From: Phyllobacteriaceae bacterium
GTDB taxonomy: Bacteria; Pseudomonadota; Alphaproteobacteria; Rhizobiales; Rhizobiaceae
Reading direction: 5' to 3'
Assembly: GCA_002708825.1 (NCBI GenBank)
Contig: PAPF01000018.1
Coordinates: forward strand, 1 to 64,000
Length of the DNA: 64,000 bases
Shown: piece by piece, positions 42,030 through 50,682 of the stretch
Position numbering within the stretch: the first letter of the stretch is position 1
How the letters are laid out: every line of letters begins with the position of its first letter
The notes under the pieces: model-generated
Told to the model about the DNA's origin: nothing
Database searches by the model: none
What the model saw: the letters and a program-made list of their open reading frames with translations, nothing else
Made by a program: the position numbers and the translations under genes

Positions 42030-43160
42030 ATGGACAAGAAGCTATCCATCGGCATTGTCGGCGCGGGCATGGGCGGGCTCACCGCCGCCATCGCGCTCAT
42101 CGACATGGGCCATGACGTGACGATTTTCGAGCAGGCGCGCGAATTCGGCCGTGTCGGCGCGGACATCAACCTGACGCCCAATGCGGTCCATGTTCTGGAC
42201 CGCATCGGCATCGGCGAGCGGTTGCGTGCCACGGCGGCGCGGCCCACGCACCGCATCAGCCGGATGTGGGACACGGGCGAGGAAACATCCCGCCTGGAAA
42301 TGAGCGACACCGCGGAAGAGAAATACGGCGCGCCGCAGCTTACAATCCATCGCGCCGACCTTCTCAGCGCGCTGGAAGAGAAGATCGATCCGGCACGCTT
42401 CCGCATGGGCTGGAAGGCCACGGCGGTGGAGGAGACCGATGACACCGTCTCCGTGTCCTTCGCCAATGGCGAGACGGCGGCCTTCGACGTCGTGATCGGG
42501 GCGGACGGCATCCATTCGGCCGTGCGCGGTGCCGTGTTCGGGCCGGAAAATCCGCAATTCACCGGGCTTGTCTCCTGGCGGGCGACCTTCCCGCGCGAGA
42601 AAGCCGCCGACCTGCCCAATCTCGACGCCTTCACCAAGTGGTGGGGACCGGAGCCGAGCCGCCAGATCGTCACCTTCCCGCTGACGGCGGGCCAGGAGAT
42701 CTTCGTCTTCGCCACCACGCCGCAGGACGACTGGCGCGAGGAAAGCTGGACGACACCGGGCGACATCGCCGAATTGCGCGCCGCCTATGCCGACTTCAAT
42801 CCGGAGGCCCGGCGGCTGCTCGATGCCTGTGACAGCGTGACGAAATCCGCCCTGCATGTCCGCGATCCGCTGCCGCGATGGTCTACGGGCCGGGTGACAT
42901 TGCTGGGCGATGCCGCACACCCCATGACGCCGTTCATGGCGCAGGGCGCCTGCCAGGCCATCGAGGATGCCATCGTTCTGGCGCGCGCGCTCGATGCCGC
43001 CGATGCCGGTCATGTGCCGGACGCGCTGCAACGCTACGAGGCGGCGCGCAAGGAGCGCACGGCGAAGATCCAGATCGCCTCGCGCGGCAATGAATGGCTC
43101 AAGAAGGGCGGGAATGCGGACTGGGTCTATGGCTACGATGCCTGGCAGGTGGCCGTCTGA
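42030..43160 (+). CDS. FAD-dependent monooxygenase resembling 6-hydroxynicotinate 3-monooxygenase (NicC)
   Basis: This 376-residue group A flavoprotein is complete: GIVGAGMGGLTAAIALIDMG, DG motif VIGADGIHSAVRGAV, GD motif RVTLLGDAAHPMTPFMAQG. Length and several blocks recall NicC of Pseudomonas: a PTHRISRMWDTGE segment near residue 75, IHRADL, and the C-terminal WVYGYDAW. NicC converts 6-hydroxynicotinate to 2,5-dihydroxypyridine with decarboxylation. Salicylate hydroxylases are the main alternative. It is last in the cluster, with GGAGGAGAAGG before the ATG and a palindromic hairpin after the stop. Confidence 0.88.
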   Translation: MDKKLSIGIVGAGMGGLTAAIALIDMGHDVTIFEQAREFGRVGADINLTPNAVHVLDRIGIGERLRATAARPTHRISRMWDTGEETSRLEMSDTAEEKYGAPQLTIHRADLLSALEEKIDPARFRMGWKATAVEETDDTVSVSFANGETAAFDVVIGADGIHSAVRGAVFGPENPQFTGLVSWRATFPREKAADLPNLDAFTKWWGPEPSRQIVTFPLTAGQEIFVFATTPQDDWREESWTTPGDIAELRAAYADFNPEARRLLDACDSVTKSALHVRDPLPRWSTGRVTLLGDAAHPMTPFMAQGACQAIEDAIVLARALDAADAGHVPDALQRYEAARKERTAKIQIASRGNEWLKKGGNADWVYGYDAWQVAV

Positions 43161-43163
43161 GAA

Positions 43164-43179
43164 CCGGCTTGCAAGCCGG
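43164..43179. terminator. Perfect palindrome after the monooxygenase gene
   Basis: CCGGCTTGCAAGCCGG is a 16-bp perfect palindrome starting 3 nt after the stop codon. It has no U tract. It is a possible 3' stem or weak terminator at the end of the cluster. Confidence 0.4.
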
Positions 43180-43310
43180 GGGCGCGCGTGCTTGACGGCG
43201 GATTGGGACGGGGTGCCGTCTTCGAGAAGAAGGCTTGAAACCCGAGTCAAATCATCTAGTTTGGCAACGTTCCAATCCGAGCGCCTGCAGGGCGCGAGCC
43301 GGAGTTTGCC

Positions 43311-43754
43311 ATGCGCCTGACCCGCCAGACCAATTACGCGATCCGCATGATGATGTATTGCGCGGCCAATCCGGCGGAACTGAGCCGGGTTCCCGAGATC
43401 GCCAGGGCTTACGGCGTTTCGGAGCTTTTCCTGTTCAAGATCCTGCATCCGCTGGTGGATGCCGGCCTGATGACCACGGTGCGCGGGCGCAATGGCGGGG
43501 TGAAGCTGGCCCGGCCTGCGGAAGAGGTCACGCTGTTCGATGTCGTGCGTGTCACGGAGGAGAATTTCGTGATGGCCGAATGCTTCGAGAACGAGGCGGC
43601 AGACTGCCCGCTGATCGACGCCTGCGCCCTGAACGCGGCGCTGCGCAAGGCGCTGAATGCCTTCTTCGAGGTGCTGGCCGCGCACACGATTGCCGATCTC
43701 GTGCGCAACAAGCCGCATGTCAATGCTTTGCTTGGGCTGGAACCGGCTGCCTGA
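43311..43754 (+). CDS. rirA: Rrf2-family iron-responsive regulator RirA
   Basis: This 147-residue protein has the RirA opening MRLTRQTNYAIRMMMYCAAN, a winged helix with EIARAYGVSELFLFKILHPL and wing VRGRNGGVKLARPA, and cysteines exactly at 91, 99 and 105, the [4Fe-4S] ligands of RirA. RirA represses iron-uptake genes when iron is sufficient and loses its cluster under iron limitation. It is a marker of Rhizobiaceae and relatives. It appears monocistronic, with a TTGAAA hexamer about 80 nt upstream. Iron-dependent oxygenases flank it, but a link is not shown. Confidence 0.93.
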   Translation: MRLTRQTNYAIRMMMYCAANPAELSRVPEIARAYGVSELFLFKILHPLVDAGLMTTVRGRNGGVKLARPAEEVTLFDVVRVTEENFVMAECFENEAADCPLIDACALNAALRKALNAFFEVLAAHTIADLVRNKPHVNALLGLEPAA

Positions 43755-43885
43755 GAGCGTTGTACCCATGGCCGGAAGGCTGGCACGGACAAGTCTTTCC
43801 CTGATACGTTGAGCGCCGGAAAACAGCGGAAGTCATATCTCTGCTCATGCCATGCATGGCCGTTTGGAAGGCGGGAGGACCGGAC

Positions 43886-44887
43886 GTGACAATGCCCTTT
43901 CCCGTGATCGCGGGCGATATCGGTGGCACGAATTCGCGCTTTCGCGTGATCGGGCCGGACGGCGCGGCCATGGGCGAGACCGTGGAACTCAAGAACGCCG
44001 AATATCCATCCGTCATCGAGGCGCTGAAGGCAGGTTATCCCGACGACATCATCCGGGCAGCGCAGACGCTGGTGGTCGCCGTGGCCTGCCCGGTGGACGA
44101 TCCGCCCTTTCACCTGACGAATTCGCCCTGGATCATCGATCCGGCCGCCATCCGCAAGGCGCTTGGCCTTGAGCAAGTGCGCGTGATGAACGATTTCCTG
44201 GCCCAGGGACTGGCCTGCGCCAGCCTGCCGCTCGGCGTGATGCAACAGATCGGCGGGCATGCCCGCGAGGAGGAGGCGCCGCGCGTGGTCATCGGTCCGG
44301 GCACCGGCCTCGGCGTGGCGCAGGTGGTTCGCGCCTGCGGCAAGTGGGTGGTGATACCGGGTGAGGGTGGGCACCTCGATCTCGGCCCGCGCACGGCGCG
44401 GGAATTTTCGCTCTGGCCGCATCTGGACATGCGCGGCTGCCGGCTGGAAGTGGAAATGGCGGTATCGGGCCAGGGACTGGAAAACCTGCATCGCGGATTG
44501 CGGCGGCTGGAAGGCCGGGCCGACAGCGAAGAAGCCGTTTGTGCCGCCGCGATCACGGCGCTGGCCCATGACGGCGACGCGCTGGCCGTGGAGGCTGTGA
44601 CGCTGTTCACGACCATCCTGGCGCGTTTTTCCGGCGACCTGGCGCTGCTGACGCTGGCGCGCGGCGGCGTCTACCTCGCCGGCGGCATGACTGCCCACCT
44701 GATCGACCTGGTGCGCGGGCCGGCCTTCCGCGCGGCCTTCGAGGACAAGCCGCCTTTCTCCTCTATCATGGCGGAGATCCCGATGTATCTGATGCCCGGC
44801 GGCACGCCCGCGCTGGACGGGATTTCCGCCTATGCGGCCAATCCGCATGCCTTCGAGGTGGAAAGCGCCATCCACGTGACCCGATGA
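43886..44887 (+). CDS. glk: Glucokinase (Glk family)
   Basis: This approximately 333-residue protein of the Glk family has the ATP phosphate-1 motif VIAGDIGGTNSRFRVIG, active-site Asp in VMNDFLAQGLACA and GPGTGLGVAQVV, then EGGHLDLGPRT with its His. It phosphorylates glucose for the Entner-Doudoroff or pentose phosphate routes. GTG at 43886 is preferred because GGAGG lies 7 nt upstream; ATG at 43892 or 43847 are alternatives. It stands between rirA and the gentisate operon and shares no obvious pathway with either. Confidence 0.92.
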   Translation: MTMPFPVIAGDIGGTNSRFRVIGPDGAAMGETVELKNAEYPSVIEALKAGYPDDIIRAAQTLVVAVACPVDDPPFHLTNSPWIIDPAAIRKALGLEQVRVMNDFLAQGLACASLPLGVMQQIGGHAREEEAPRVVIGPGTGLGVAQVVRACGKWVVIPGEGGHLDLGPRTAREFSLWPHLDMRGCRLEVEMAVSGQGLENLHRGLRRLEGRADSEEAVCAAAITALAHDGDALAVEAVTLFTTILARFSGDLALLTLARGGVYLAGGMTAHLIDLVRGPAFRAAFEDKPPFSSIMAEIPMYLMPGGTPALDGISAYAANPHAFEVESAIHVTR

Positions 44888-44903
44888 GCGCCGTTGCGGG
44901 CTT

Positions 44904-44934
44904 GACGCATTTCGAAAAACAGTAAGTATGCGTC
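44904..44934. promoter_or_regulatory. Operator/promoter upstream of the gentisate-type dioxygenase gene
   Basis: GACGCAT at 44904-44910 and ATGCGTC at 44928-44934 form a perfect 7-bp inverted repeat with a 17-nt AT-rich spacer. A TTGACG hexamer overlaps the left arm, and AAGTAT lies 16 nt on. Symmetry over the promoter suggests a repressor or LysR-type site; the regulator is not adjacent. Confidence 0.5.
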
Positions 44935-44986
44935 CTAATTCCACGGCGGCCGTCCTCGCGGCGCCTGAACCAGGGGAGGAAGCGTC

Positions 44987-46024
44987 ATGAGCCAGCAACT
45001 CGGCACGCTGGAGGAACTGCCTCAGGATTATCGCGACGACATGGCGGCGGCAGGTGTCGCGCCGCTCTGGCCGATGATGCGCAACGTGCTGCCGCACGGC
45101 CAGCCGAATGCCGTTACGCGCCCGGGCTACTGGAACTATGGCAAGTTGCGGCCGCTGCTGCTGCGGGCCGGCGAACTGACGCCGGTGGAAAAGGCGGAAC
45201 GGCGGGGGCTGGTCCTCTCCGATCCCGGCCGCGGGGGTGGCGCGATGCAGGCCACGGCCTCGATCTATCTCGGCATGCAGCTTCTGCTGCCGGGCGAAAC
45301 GGCGCCGGCGCACGTGCATACGCCGAGCGCCGTGCGCGTGGTGGTGGAAGGCAAGGGCGGCTACACGGTCGTCGACGGCGAAAAGCTGCCGATGGAGGAG
45401 GGCGATCTGGTGCTGACGCCGGGCGGCGAGTGGCACGATCATGGCCACGAGGGCAGCGAGCCGGTGGTCTGGCTGGATGCGCTGGACCTGCCGCTGTTCC
45501 ATTACCTGGAAGGCTCCTACGCCACGGAAGGGCCGTTGCAGGCGCAGCGCAACCGGCCAGACGCAAGCCAGGTGGAGTATCTGGCGTCGGGGCTTGCGCC
45601 ATCGCGCAGGCCGGGCGCCGGCACGCGACGCTATCCCATGATGCGCTATCCCTGGACGCGAACGGAGGCGGCGCTCCGGCAGATGGCCGCCCATGGCGGC
45701 GACGCGATTGCCGAACTGGATTTCGTGAACCCGGAGACCGGCGCCGACGTGCTGCCGACCATGGGCTTCACCGCCATGATGATCCCGGCGGGCGGGCGCG
45801 CCGCGCCGCCGCTGCGCTCGGCCTCCTGTGCCTTTCACGTGGTCAAGGGACGCGGCCGGACCGTCATCAACGGTGAAACGCTGGACTGGGGCCCGAAGGA
45901 CACCTTCACGGCACCGGTCTTTGCCGAGATCACCCATGAAGCGGCGGAGGAGTCCTTCCTCATCCGGGTCCACGACCGTCCGCTGCAGGAAAAGCTGGGT
46001 TATTACGAGGAACGTGCACGGTGA
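44987..46024 (+). CDS. Gentisate 1,2-dioxygenase-like bicupin
   Basis: This 345-residue bicupin has its N-terminal metal site in APAHVHTPSAVRVVVEGKG with a third His in EWHDHGHEG. The C-terminal cupin contains AFHVVKGRGRTVINGE. Family members insert O2 into gentisate or, in relatives, salicylate or 1-hydroxy-2-naphthoate, forming maleylpyruvate or analogous ring-fission products. The next gene encodes an FAH-family hydrolase, the normal partner. A maleylpyruvate isomerase gene is not adjacent, so direct hydrolysis or a distant isomerase is needed. It overlaps the hydrolase start by GTGA. Confidence 0.9.
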   Translation: MSQQLGTLEELPQDYRDDMAAAGVAPLWPMMRNVLPHGQPNAVTRPGYWNYGKLRPLLLRAGELTPVEKAERRGLVLSDPGRGGGAMQATASIYLGMQLLLPGETAPAHVHTPSAVRVVVEGKGGYTVVDGEKLPMEEGDLVLTPGGEWHDHGHEGSEPVVWLDALDLPLFHYLEGSYATEGPLQAQRNRPDASQVEYLASGLAPSRRPGAGTRRYPMMRYPWTRTEAALRQMAAHGGDAIAELDFVNPETGADVLPTMGFTAMMIPAGGRAAPPLRSASCAFHVVKGRGRTVINGETLDWGPKDTFTAPVFAEITHEAAEESFLIRVHDRPLQEKLGYYEERAR

Positions 46025-46728
46025 ACGCAGACACATCCCTTCTCTTCGAGGTTCCTTCCGCTCCTGTCGTGCCGGTCAAGGGCGAGAGCGCCGGCTATCC
46101 GGTCCACCGCATCTTCTGCGTGGGGCGCAACTATGCCGCCCATGCCGCGGAAATGGGGGTGGAAGTGGACCGCGAGGCGCCGTTCTATTTCACCAAGTCG
46201 CCCAGTGCGCTCGTGCTCAGCGGGGCCACGATCCCCTATCCTCCGGGAACGGAGAATTTCCACTACGAAATGGAATTCGTGGTGGCGCTGGGCGCGCCGG
46301 TTTTCAGGGTCTCGCGCGAGGCTGCGGCGAAGGCCGTCTACGGCTATGCCTGCGGGCTGGACATGACGCGGCGCGACCTGCAACTGGCCGCGCGGGCCAA
46401 GCAGCGGCCCTGGGACCTGGGCAAGGACGTGGAACAATCCGCCGTCATAGCCGAGATCACCAGGGCGGACGATTTCGGTGCCGTGGGCGCCCAGGCCATC
46501 CGGCTCTCGGAGGACGGGGATGTGAAACAGGATGCCACGCTCAACGACCTGATCTGGAGCGTCGAGGAACTGGTCTCGCACCTCTCGCACTATTATCACC
46601 TGCGCCCGGGCGACCTGATCTACACGGGCACGCCGGCAGGCGTCGGACCGGTCAAGCCCGGCCAGGACATCCTCGGGACGATTGACGGGCTGGCGCCGGT
46701 GGAACTGGCGATCGGCCAGCCGGAATAG
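46021..46728 (+). CDS. Fumarylacetoacetate hydrolase-family protein, probable fumarylpyruvate hydrolase
   Basis: This 235-residue FAH-fold protein opens HRIFCVGRNYAAHAAEMG, has FTKSPSALV and the metal-binding ENFHYEMEFVVALG, and ends LIYTGTPAGVGPVKPG. These enzymes split fumarylpyruvate into fumarate and pyruvate after gentisate ring fission. Translation starts at GTG inside the preceding stop (GTGA). A hairpin overlaps its own stop codon, closing the two-gene operon. Confidence 0.92.
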   Translation: MNADTSLLFEVPSAPVVPVKGESAGYPVHRIFCVGRNYAAHAAEMGVEVDREAPFYFTKSPSALVLSGATIPYPPGTENFHYEMEFVVALGAPVFRVSREAAAKAVYGYACGLDMTRRDLQLAARAKQRPWDLGKDVEQSAVIAEITRADDFGAVGAQAIRLSEDGDVKQDATLNDLIWSVEELVSHLSHYYHLRPGDLIYTGTPAGVGPVKPGQDILGTIDGLAPVELAIGQPE

Positions 46729-46754
46729 GCTGGCCGTCAAGCAGAACGGCTTGA
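46714..46754 (+). terminator. Tandem hairpins at the end of the gentisate operon
   Basis: GGCCAGCC/GGCTGGCC (46714-46735) spans the hydrolase stop codon. TCAAGC/GCTTGA (46737-46754) follows at once. Both are perfect stems but lack a U tract. They probably end or stabilise the gentisate message before the transporter promoter region (about 46755-46878). Confidence 0.5.
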
Positions 46755-46878
46755 ATTCGCCCGGGAGTTGCCGTTGCGTCCGGTCTGGAAATTTGACCAG
46801 AGGGTTGACCTTTGCGCCTCCCCCATGCCCAATTGAACACCGGTATTACATCCAACGTTCAAGAATGGGAGAAGCAGC

Positions 46879-47847
46879 ATGATGAAAACCGTAGCTGGCG
46901 CCGTGATCGTGGCAAGCGGCATGACCCTGTCGGCATCGGCATTCGCCGCCGAACAGCAGTTCATTTCCATCGGCACGGGTGGCGTCACGGGCGTCTATTA
47001 TCCCACCGGCGGCGCGATCTGCCGTCTCGTCAACAAGAACCGCAAGGAACACGGCATCCGCTGCTCGGTGGAATCGACCGGCGGCTCCGTCTACAACATC
47101 AACACCGTGCGCGCAGGCGAACTGGAATTCGGCGTGGCCCAGTCCGACTGGCAGTATCATGCCTACAACGGCACCTCGAAGTTCGAGGACCAGGGTAAAT
47201 GGGAAGGCGAGCGCGCGGTGTTCTCGGTCCATCCGGAGCCGTTCACGCTGATCGTCCGCGAAGGCTCGGGCATTGCCAAGTTCGAGGACCTGAAGGGCAA
47301 GAAGGTCAATGTCGGCAATCCCGGATCCGGGCAGCGCGCGACCATGGAAGTCGTCATGGACGCCTTTGGCATCACGATGGACGACTTCGCGCTTGCCGCG
47401 GAACTGAAGGGCTCGGAAATGGCCCAGGCGCTTTGCGACGGCAAGATCGACGCGATGATCTACACGATCGGACATCCGGCCGCTGCCATCACCGAGGCTG
47501 CCACGACCTGCGACGTCAACCTCGTGTCGGTTGAAGGCGATCCGATCACCAAGCTGGTCGAGGAGAACCCCTACTACCGGACCGCAACCATTCCGGGCGG
47601 CACCTACAAGGGCACGGATGAGGACGTGACGACATTCGGCGTCGGCGCGACCTTCATCACCTCGGCGGACGTGTCGGAAGAGGTCGTCTACACGGTGGTC
47701 AAGGCCGTGTTCGACAATTTCGACGACTTCAAGAAGCTGCATCCGGCCTTCTCCAACCTGAAGGAAGAGGAGATGATCAAGGACGGCCTCTCCGCGCCGC
47801 TGCATGACGGCGCCGCCAAGTACTACAAGGAGCGCGGCTGGATGTGA
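46879..47847 (+). CDS. TAXI-family TRAP transporter solute-binding protein
   Basis: This 322-residue periplasmic protein has a Sec signal ([20 protein letters not shown], cleavage near AFA-A) and the TAXI hallmark [20 protein letters not shown], then [20 protein letters not shown]. It delivers ligand to the fused membrane protein encoded next, with import driven by an ion gradient. TAXI ligands are poorly known (glutamate and aromatic or alpha-keto acids are suspected). Its own upstream region and the hairpin after it suggest separate, higher expression than the permease. Confidence 0.94.
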   Translation: MMKTVAGAVIVASGMTLSASAFAAEQQFISIGTGGVTGVYYPTGGAICRLVNKNRKEHGIRCSVESTGGSVYNINTVRAGELEFGVAQSDWQYHAYNGTSKFEDQGKWEGERAVFSVHPEPFTLIVREGSGIAKFEDLKGKKVNVGNPGSGQRATMEVVMDAFGITMDDFALAAELKGSEMAQALCDGKIDAMIYTIGHPAAAITEAATTCDVNLVSVEGDPITKLVEENPYYRTATIPGGTYKGTDEDVTTFGVGATFITSADVSEEVVYTVVKAVFDNFDDFKKLHPAFSNLKEEEMIKDGLSAPLHDGAAKYYKERGWM

Positions 47848-47908
47848 TCCATCCGGCGCGACCGGGTTGAACGCCCGCGTCCGGCATGACGGGCGGGGCA
47901 AGACCTTC

Positions 47909-47939
47909 TCGGGCCGGGTGGCGCTGCCGCCCGGCCCGA
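47909..47939 (+). terminator. Strong hairpin between TAXI binding-protein and permease genes
   Basis: TCGGGCCGGG pairs perfectly with CCCGGCCCGA, with further GGC/GCC pairing inside the loop. It is followed by CTGTTTTC. Likely partial terminator or mRNA stabiliser favouring the binding protein. Confidence 0.6.
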
Positions 47940-48044
47940 ACTGTTTTCGGGGCCGTCCTGCGGGGCGTGGCCCGAAGGCCCGCGAGACAGGCGGGGGCCG
48001 CCTGACATGGCGGCAGGACGAGGGGACAGGAGAGGGATGAGGCC

Positions 48045-50669
48045 ATGAGCGAGGCTGCGGACAGGAAACGGCCGGATGTCGATGTCGACATGATGGTCGC
48101 GGAGGTGGAAAGCGGGGCGCGCAACGCTGCCGGCATGGCCGGGCGGTTCATCCTGGCGCTGTGTTTCATCTGGTCGCTGTTCCAGCTTTACATCGCCTCC
48201 GACATCCCCTTCATCCTGACCACGCTGACCGGGGCAAACCTCGTCTTCAACAACCAGGAAGCCCGCCAGGTACATCTGGCCTTCGCGCTGGCGCTTTCCA
48301 TGCTGGCCTATCCGCTGTTCAAGTCGAGCCCGCGCGACCGGGTGCCGCTCTATGACTGGGCGCTGGCCATCCTGGGTGCCGGGGCCTGCCTCTATCTCCT
48401 GTGGTTCAAGCAGGACATCGCCGACCGGGCCGGCCTGCCGACCACGGCGGACCTCGTCATGTCCACGATCGGCATGGTCGCGCTCGCCATTGCTGTTTAC
48501 CGCGCACTGGGCCTGCCGCTGGTGATCGTCGCATCGGTCTTCGTCTTCTATGTCTTCTTCGGCCATCTCGATGCCATGCCGGACGCAATCCAGTGGAAGG
48601 GCGCGTCCTTCGGCAAGGCGATGTGGCATTACTGGATGCAGACGGAGGGCGTGTTCGGCGTCGCGCTCGGCGTCTCGGCCTCCATGATCTTCCTGTTCGT
48701 GCTGTTCGGGTCGCTGCTGGAGAAGGCGGGGGCCGGAAACTACTTCATCAAGCTCGCCTTCGCGCTGCTGGGACACCTGCGCGGCGGGCCGGCCAAGGCG
48801 GCGGTCATGGCCTCGGCGCTGTCGGGCCTCTATTCGGGTTCCTCCATCGCCAATGTGGTGACGACCGGCACCTTCACCATTCCGCTGATGAAGCGCACCG
48901 GCTTCAAGCCGGAAAAGGCGGGCGCGGTGGAAGTGGCTTCCTCCACGAACGGCCAGCTGACACCGCCGGTCATGGGCGCCGCGGCCTTCCTGATCTCGGA
49001 GTTCACGGGCGTGGCCTATCCCGAACTCATCAAGCATGCCTTCCTGCCGGCGGTGATCTCCTACATCGCGCTGGTCTACATCGTTCACCTGGAAGCGCTG
49101 AAGATCGGCCTGAAGGGGCTGGAACGGCCGACCGTCGTCGGCACGCTGGCGCAGCGCCTTTCCGGCGTGCTGTTCGGCTTCATCGCCATGGCGGTGCTGG
49201 CGGCAGCGGTCTATTACGGGCTTGGCTGGATCAAGGTGGCCTTCCCCGGCATGACCTTCTATACAGCGCTCCTGCTATTCCTGATTGCCTATGTCGGCCT
49301 GGTCTACAAGGCGGCGCAGCAGCCCGACCTCGAAATGGACGATCCGAACGCGCCAATGGAGGTTCTGCCGCGGCCCTGGGACGTGGCGATCACCGGCTTC
49401 CACTATATCCTGCCCATCGTCATCCTGATCTGGTGCATTCTCGTCGAGCGCCTGTCGCCGACGCTGTCGGCCTATTGGGCGACGGTCTCCATGATCTTCA
49501 TCGTGCTCACGCAGAAGCCGCTCAAGCGCGCCATGCGCGGCGAGGGCGGTTTCGGCCAGGGCTTCTCGGACGGCTGGCGCGACTTTGTCGACGGCATGAT
49601 TGCCGGCGCGCGCAACATGATCGGCATCGGCGTCGCCACGGGCGCGGCCGGCGTGATCGTCGGCACGGTTTCGCTGACCGGCGCCCACCAGGTGGTGGGC
49701 GAGTTCGTGGAGTTCCTTTCGGGCGGATCGCTGATCGCCATGCTGCTGCTGGTGGCGGTGATGAGCCTCATTCTCGGCATGGGCCTGCCGACAACGGCCA
49801 ACTACATCGTCGTGTCCTCGCTGATGGCGCCGGTGATCGTGTCCGTCGGCGCGGCGCAGGGGTTGATCGTGCCGCTGGTCGCGGTGCACCTGTTCGTGTT
49901 CTATTTCGGCATTCTCGCCGACGACACGCCACCGGTGGGCCTCGCGGCCTTCGCGGCTGCGGCCATCTCGGGCGGCGACCCGATCCGCACCGGCATCCAG
50001 GGCTTCACCTATGACATCCGCACCGCGTTGCTGCCCTTCCTGTTCATCTTCAACACGGAACTGCTGCTGATCGACGTCACGGCGGTCAAGGCGGTCTTCA
50101 TCTTCATTGTCGCGGTGGTCGCGATGATGCTGTTCGCTGCGGCGACGCAAGGCTATTTCCTCACCCGTTCGCGCATCTGGGAAACGCTGGCGCTGCTGCT
50201 CGTGGCCTTTACCCTGTTCCGGCCGGGCTTCTGGCTCGACTACGTGCAACCGCCCTATGACAACCGTCCGGGCGCCGAGGTGATCGAACTCGCGGCCGCC
50301 CAGCCCGAAGATGGCACATTGCGGATGGTCGTTCGCGGGCCGGACTTCGACAAGCCGGACGTGATTTCCGAACGGACGATCATTGCCGAGCTTGGCGCGG
50401 CCGGCGACGGGGCGGACCGGCTGGACCAGGCGGGCCTGATGGTGAGTGTGGACGACGGCAAGGCCGTGCTGGAGGAACCGCTGGCCGGAACGCAGTTCTT
50501 CACCGAGTTCCAGGGCTTCGACTTCTACGGCGACGAGCCGGTGGAGATCGCGCTGGTGCAGACGGAGGCGGAGCGGATGCCGAAGGAAATCTTCTACATT
50601 CCGGCGCTCGTGCTGCTCGGCGTGGTGGTGGCGTTCCAGCGCCGCCGCCAGACCGTGCCGGCGTTCTGA
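48045..50669 (+). CDS. TRAP transporter fused permease (DctQM, TAXI type) with C-terminal DUF3394-like domain
   Basis: This 874-residue polytopic protein fuses the small DctQ-like part (about residues 30-180) with the large DctM channel (about 190-690): SGLYSGSSIANVVTTGTFTIP, PPVMGAAAFLISEF, and GMGLPTTANYIVVSSLMAP. The last 150 residues, after the membrane helices (FRPGFWLDYVQPPY onward), form a soluble domain typical of TAXI permeases and end with one more hydrophobic helix. GGAGAGGG lies upstream of the ATG. It works with the preceding binding protein. Confidence 0.94.
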   Translation: MSEAADRKRPDVDVDMMVAEVESGARNAAGMAGRFILALCFIWSLFQLYIASDIPFILTTLTGANLVFNNQEARQVHLAFALALSMLAYPLFKSSPRDRVPLYDWALAILGAGACLYLLWFKQDIADRAGLPTTADLVMSTIGMVALAIAVYRALGLPLVIVASVFVFYVFFGHLDAMPDAIQWKGASFGKAMWHYWMQTEGVFGVALGVSASMIFLFVLFGSLLEKAGAGNYFIKLAFALLGHLRGGPAKAAVMASALSGLYSGSSIANVVTTGTFTIPLMKRTGFKPEKAGAVEVASSTNGQLTPPVMGAAAFLISEFTGVAYPELIKHAFLPAVISYIALVYIVHLEALKIGLKGLERPTVVGTLAQRLSGVLFGFIAMAVLAAAVYYGLGWIKVAFPGMTFYTALLLFLIAYVGLVYKAAQQPDLEMDDPNAPMEVLPRPWDVAITGFHYILPIVILIWCILVERLSPTLSAYWATVSMIFIVLTQKPLKRAMRGEGGFGQGFSDGWRDFVDGMIAGARNMIGIGVATGAAGVIVGTVSLTGAHQVVGEFVEFLSGGSLIAMLLLVAVMSLILGMGLPTTANYIVVSSLMAPVIVSVGAAQGLIVPLVAVHLFVFYFGILADDTPPVGLAAFAAAAISGGDPIRTGIQGFTYDIRTALLPFLFIFNTELLLIDVTAVKAVFIFIVAVVAMMLFAAATQGYFLTRSRIWETLALLLVAFTLFRPGFWLDYVQPPYDNRPGAEVIELAAAQPEDGTLRMVVRGPDFDKPDVISERTIIAELGAAGDGADRLDQAGLMVSVDDGKAVLEEPLAGTQFFTEFQGFDFYGDEPVEIALVQTEAERMPKEIFYIPALVLLGVVVAFQRRRQTVPAF

Positions 50670-50682
50670 GGGGAGACACGCG

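Noticed and set aside
43233-43252. RirA iron-responsive operator in its own promoter
   Set aside because: A TGA...TCA pair is present but with 8 nt between, not the TGA-N9-TCA I would require.
43409-46036. 875-codon open frame on the minus strand
   Set aside because: Covers rirA, glk and the gentisate dioxygenase gene in antisense and crosses their intergenic regions; the translation has only shadow-frame composition.
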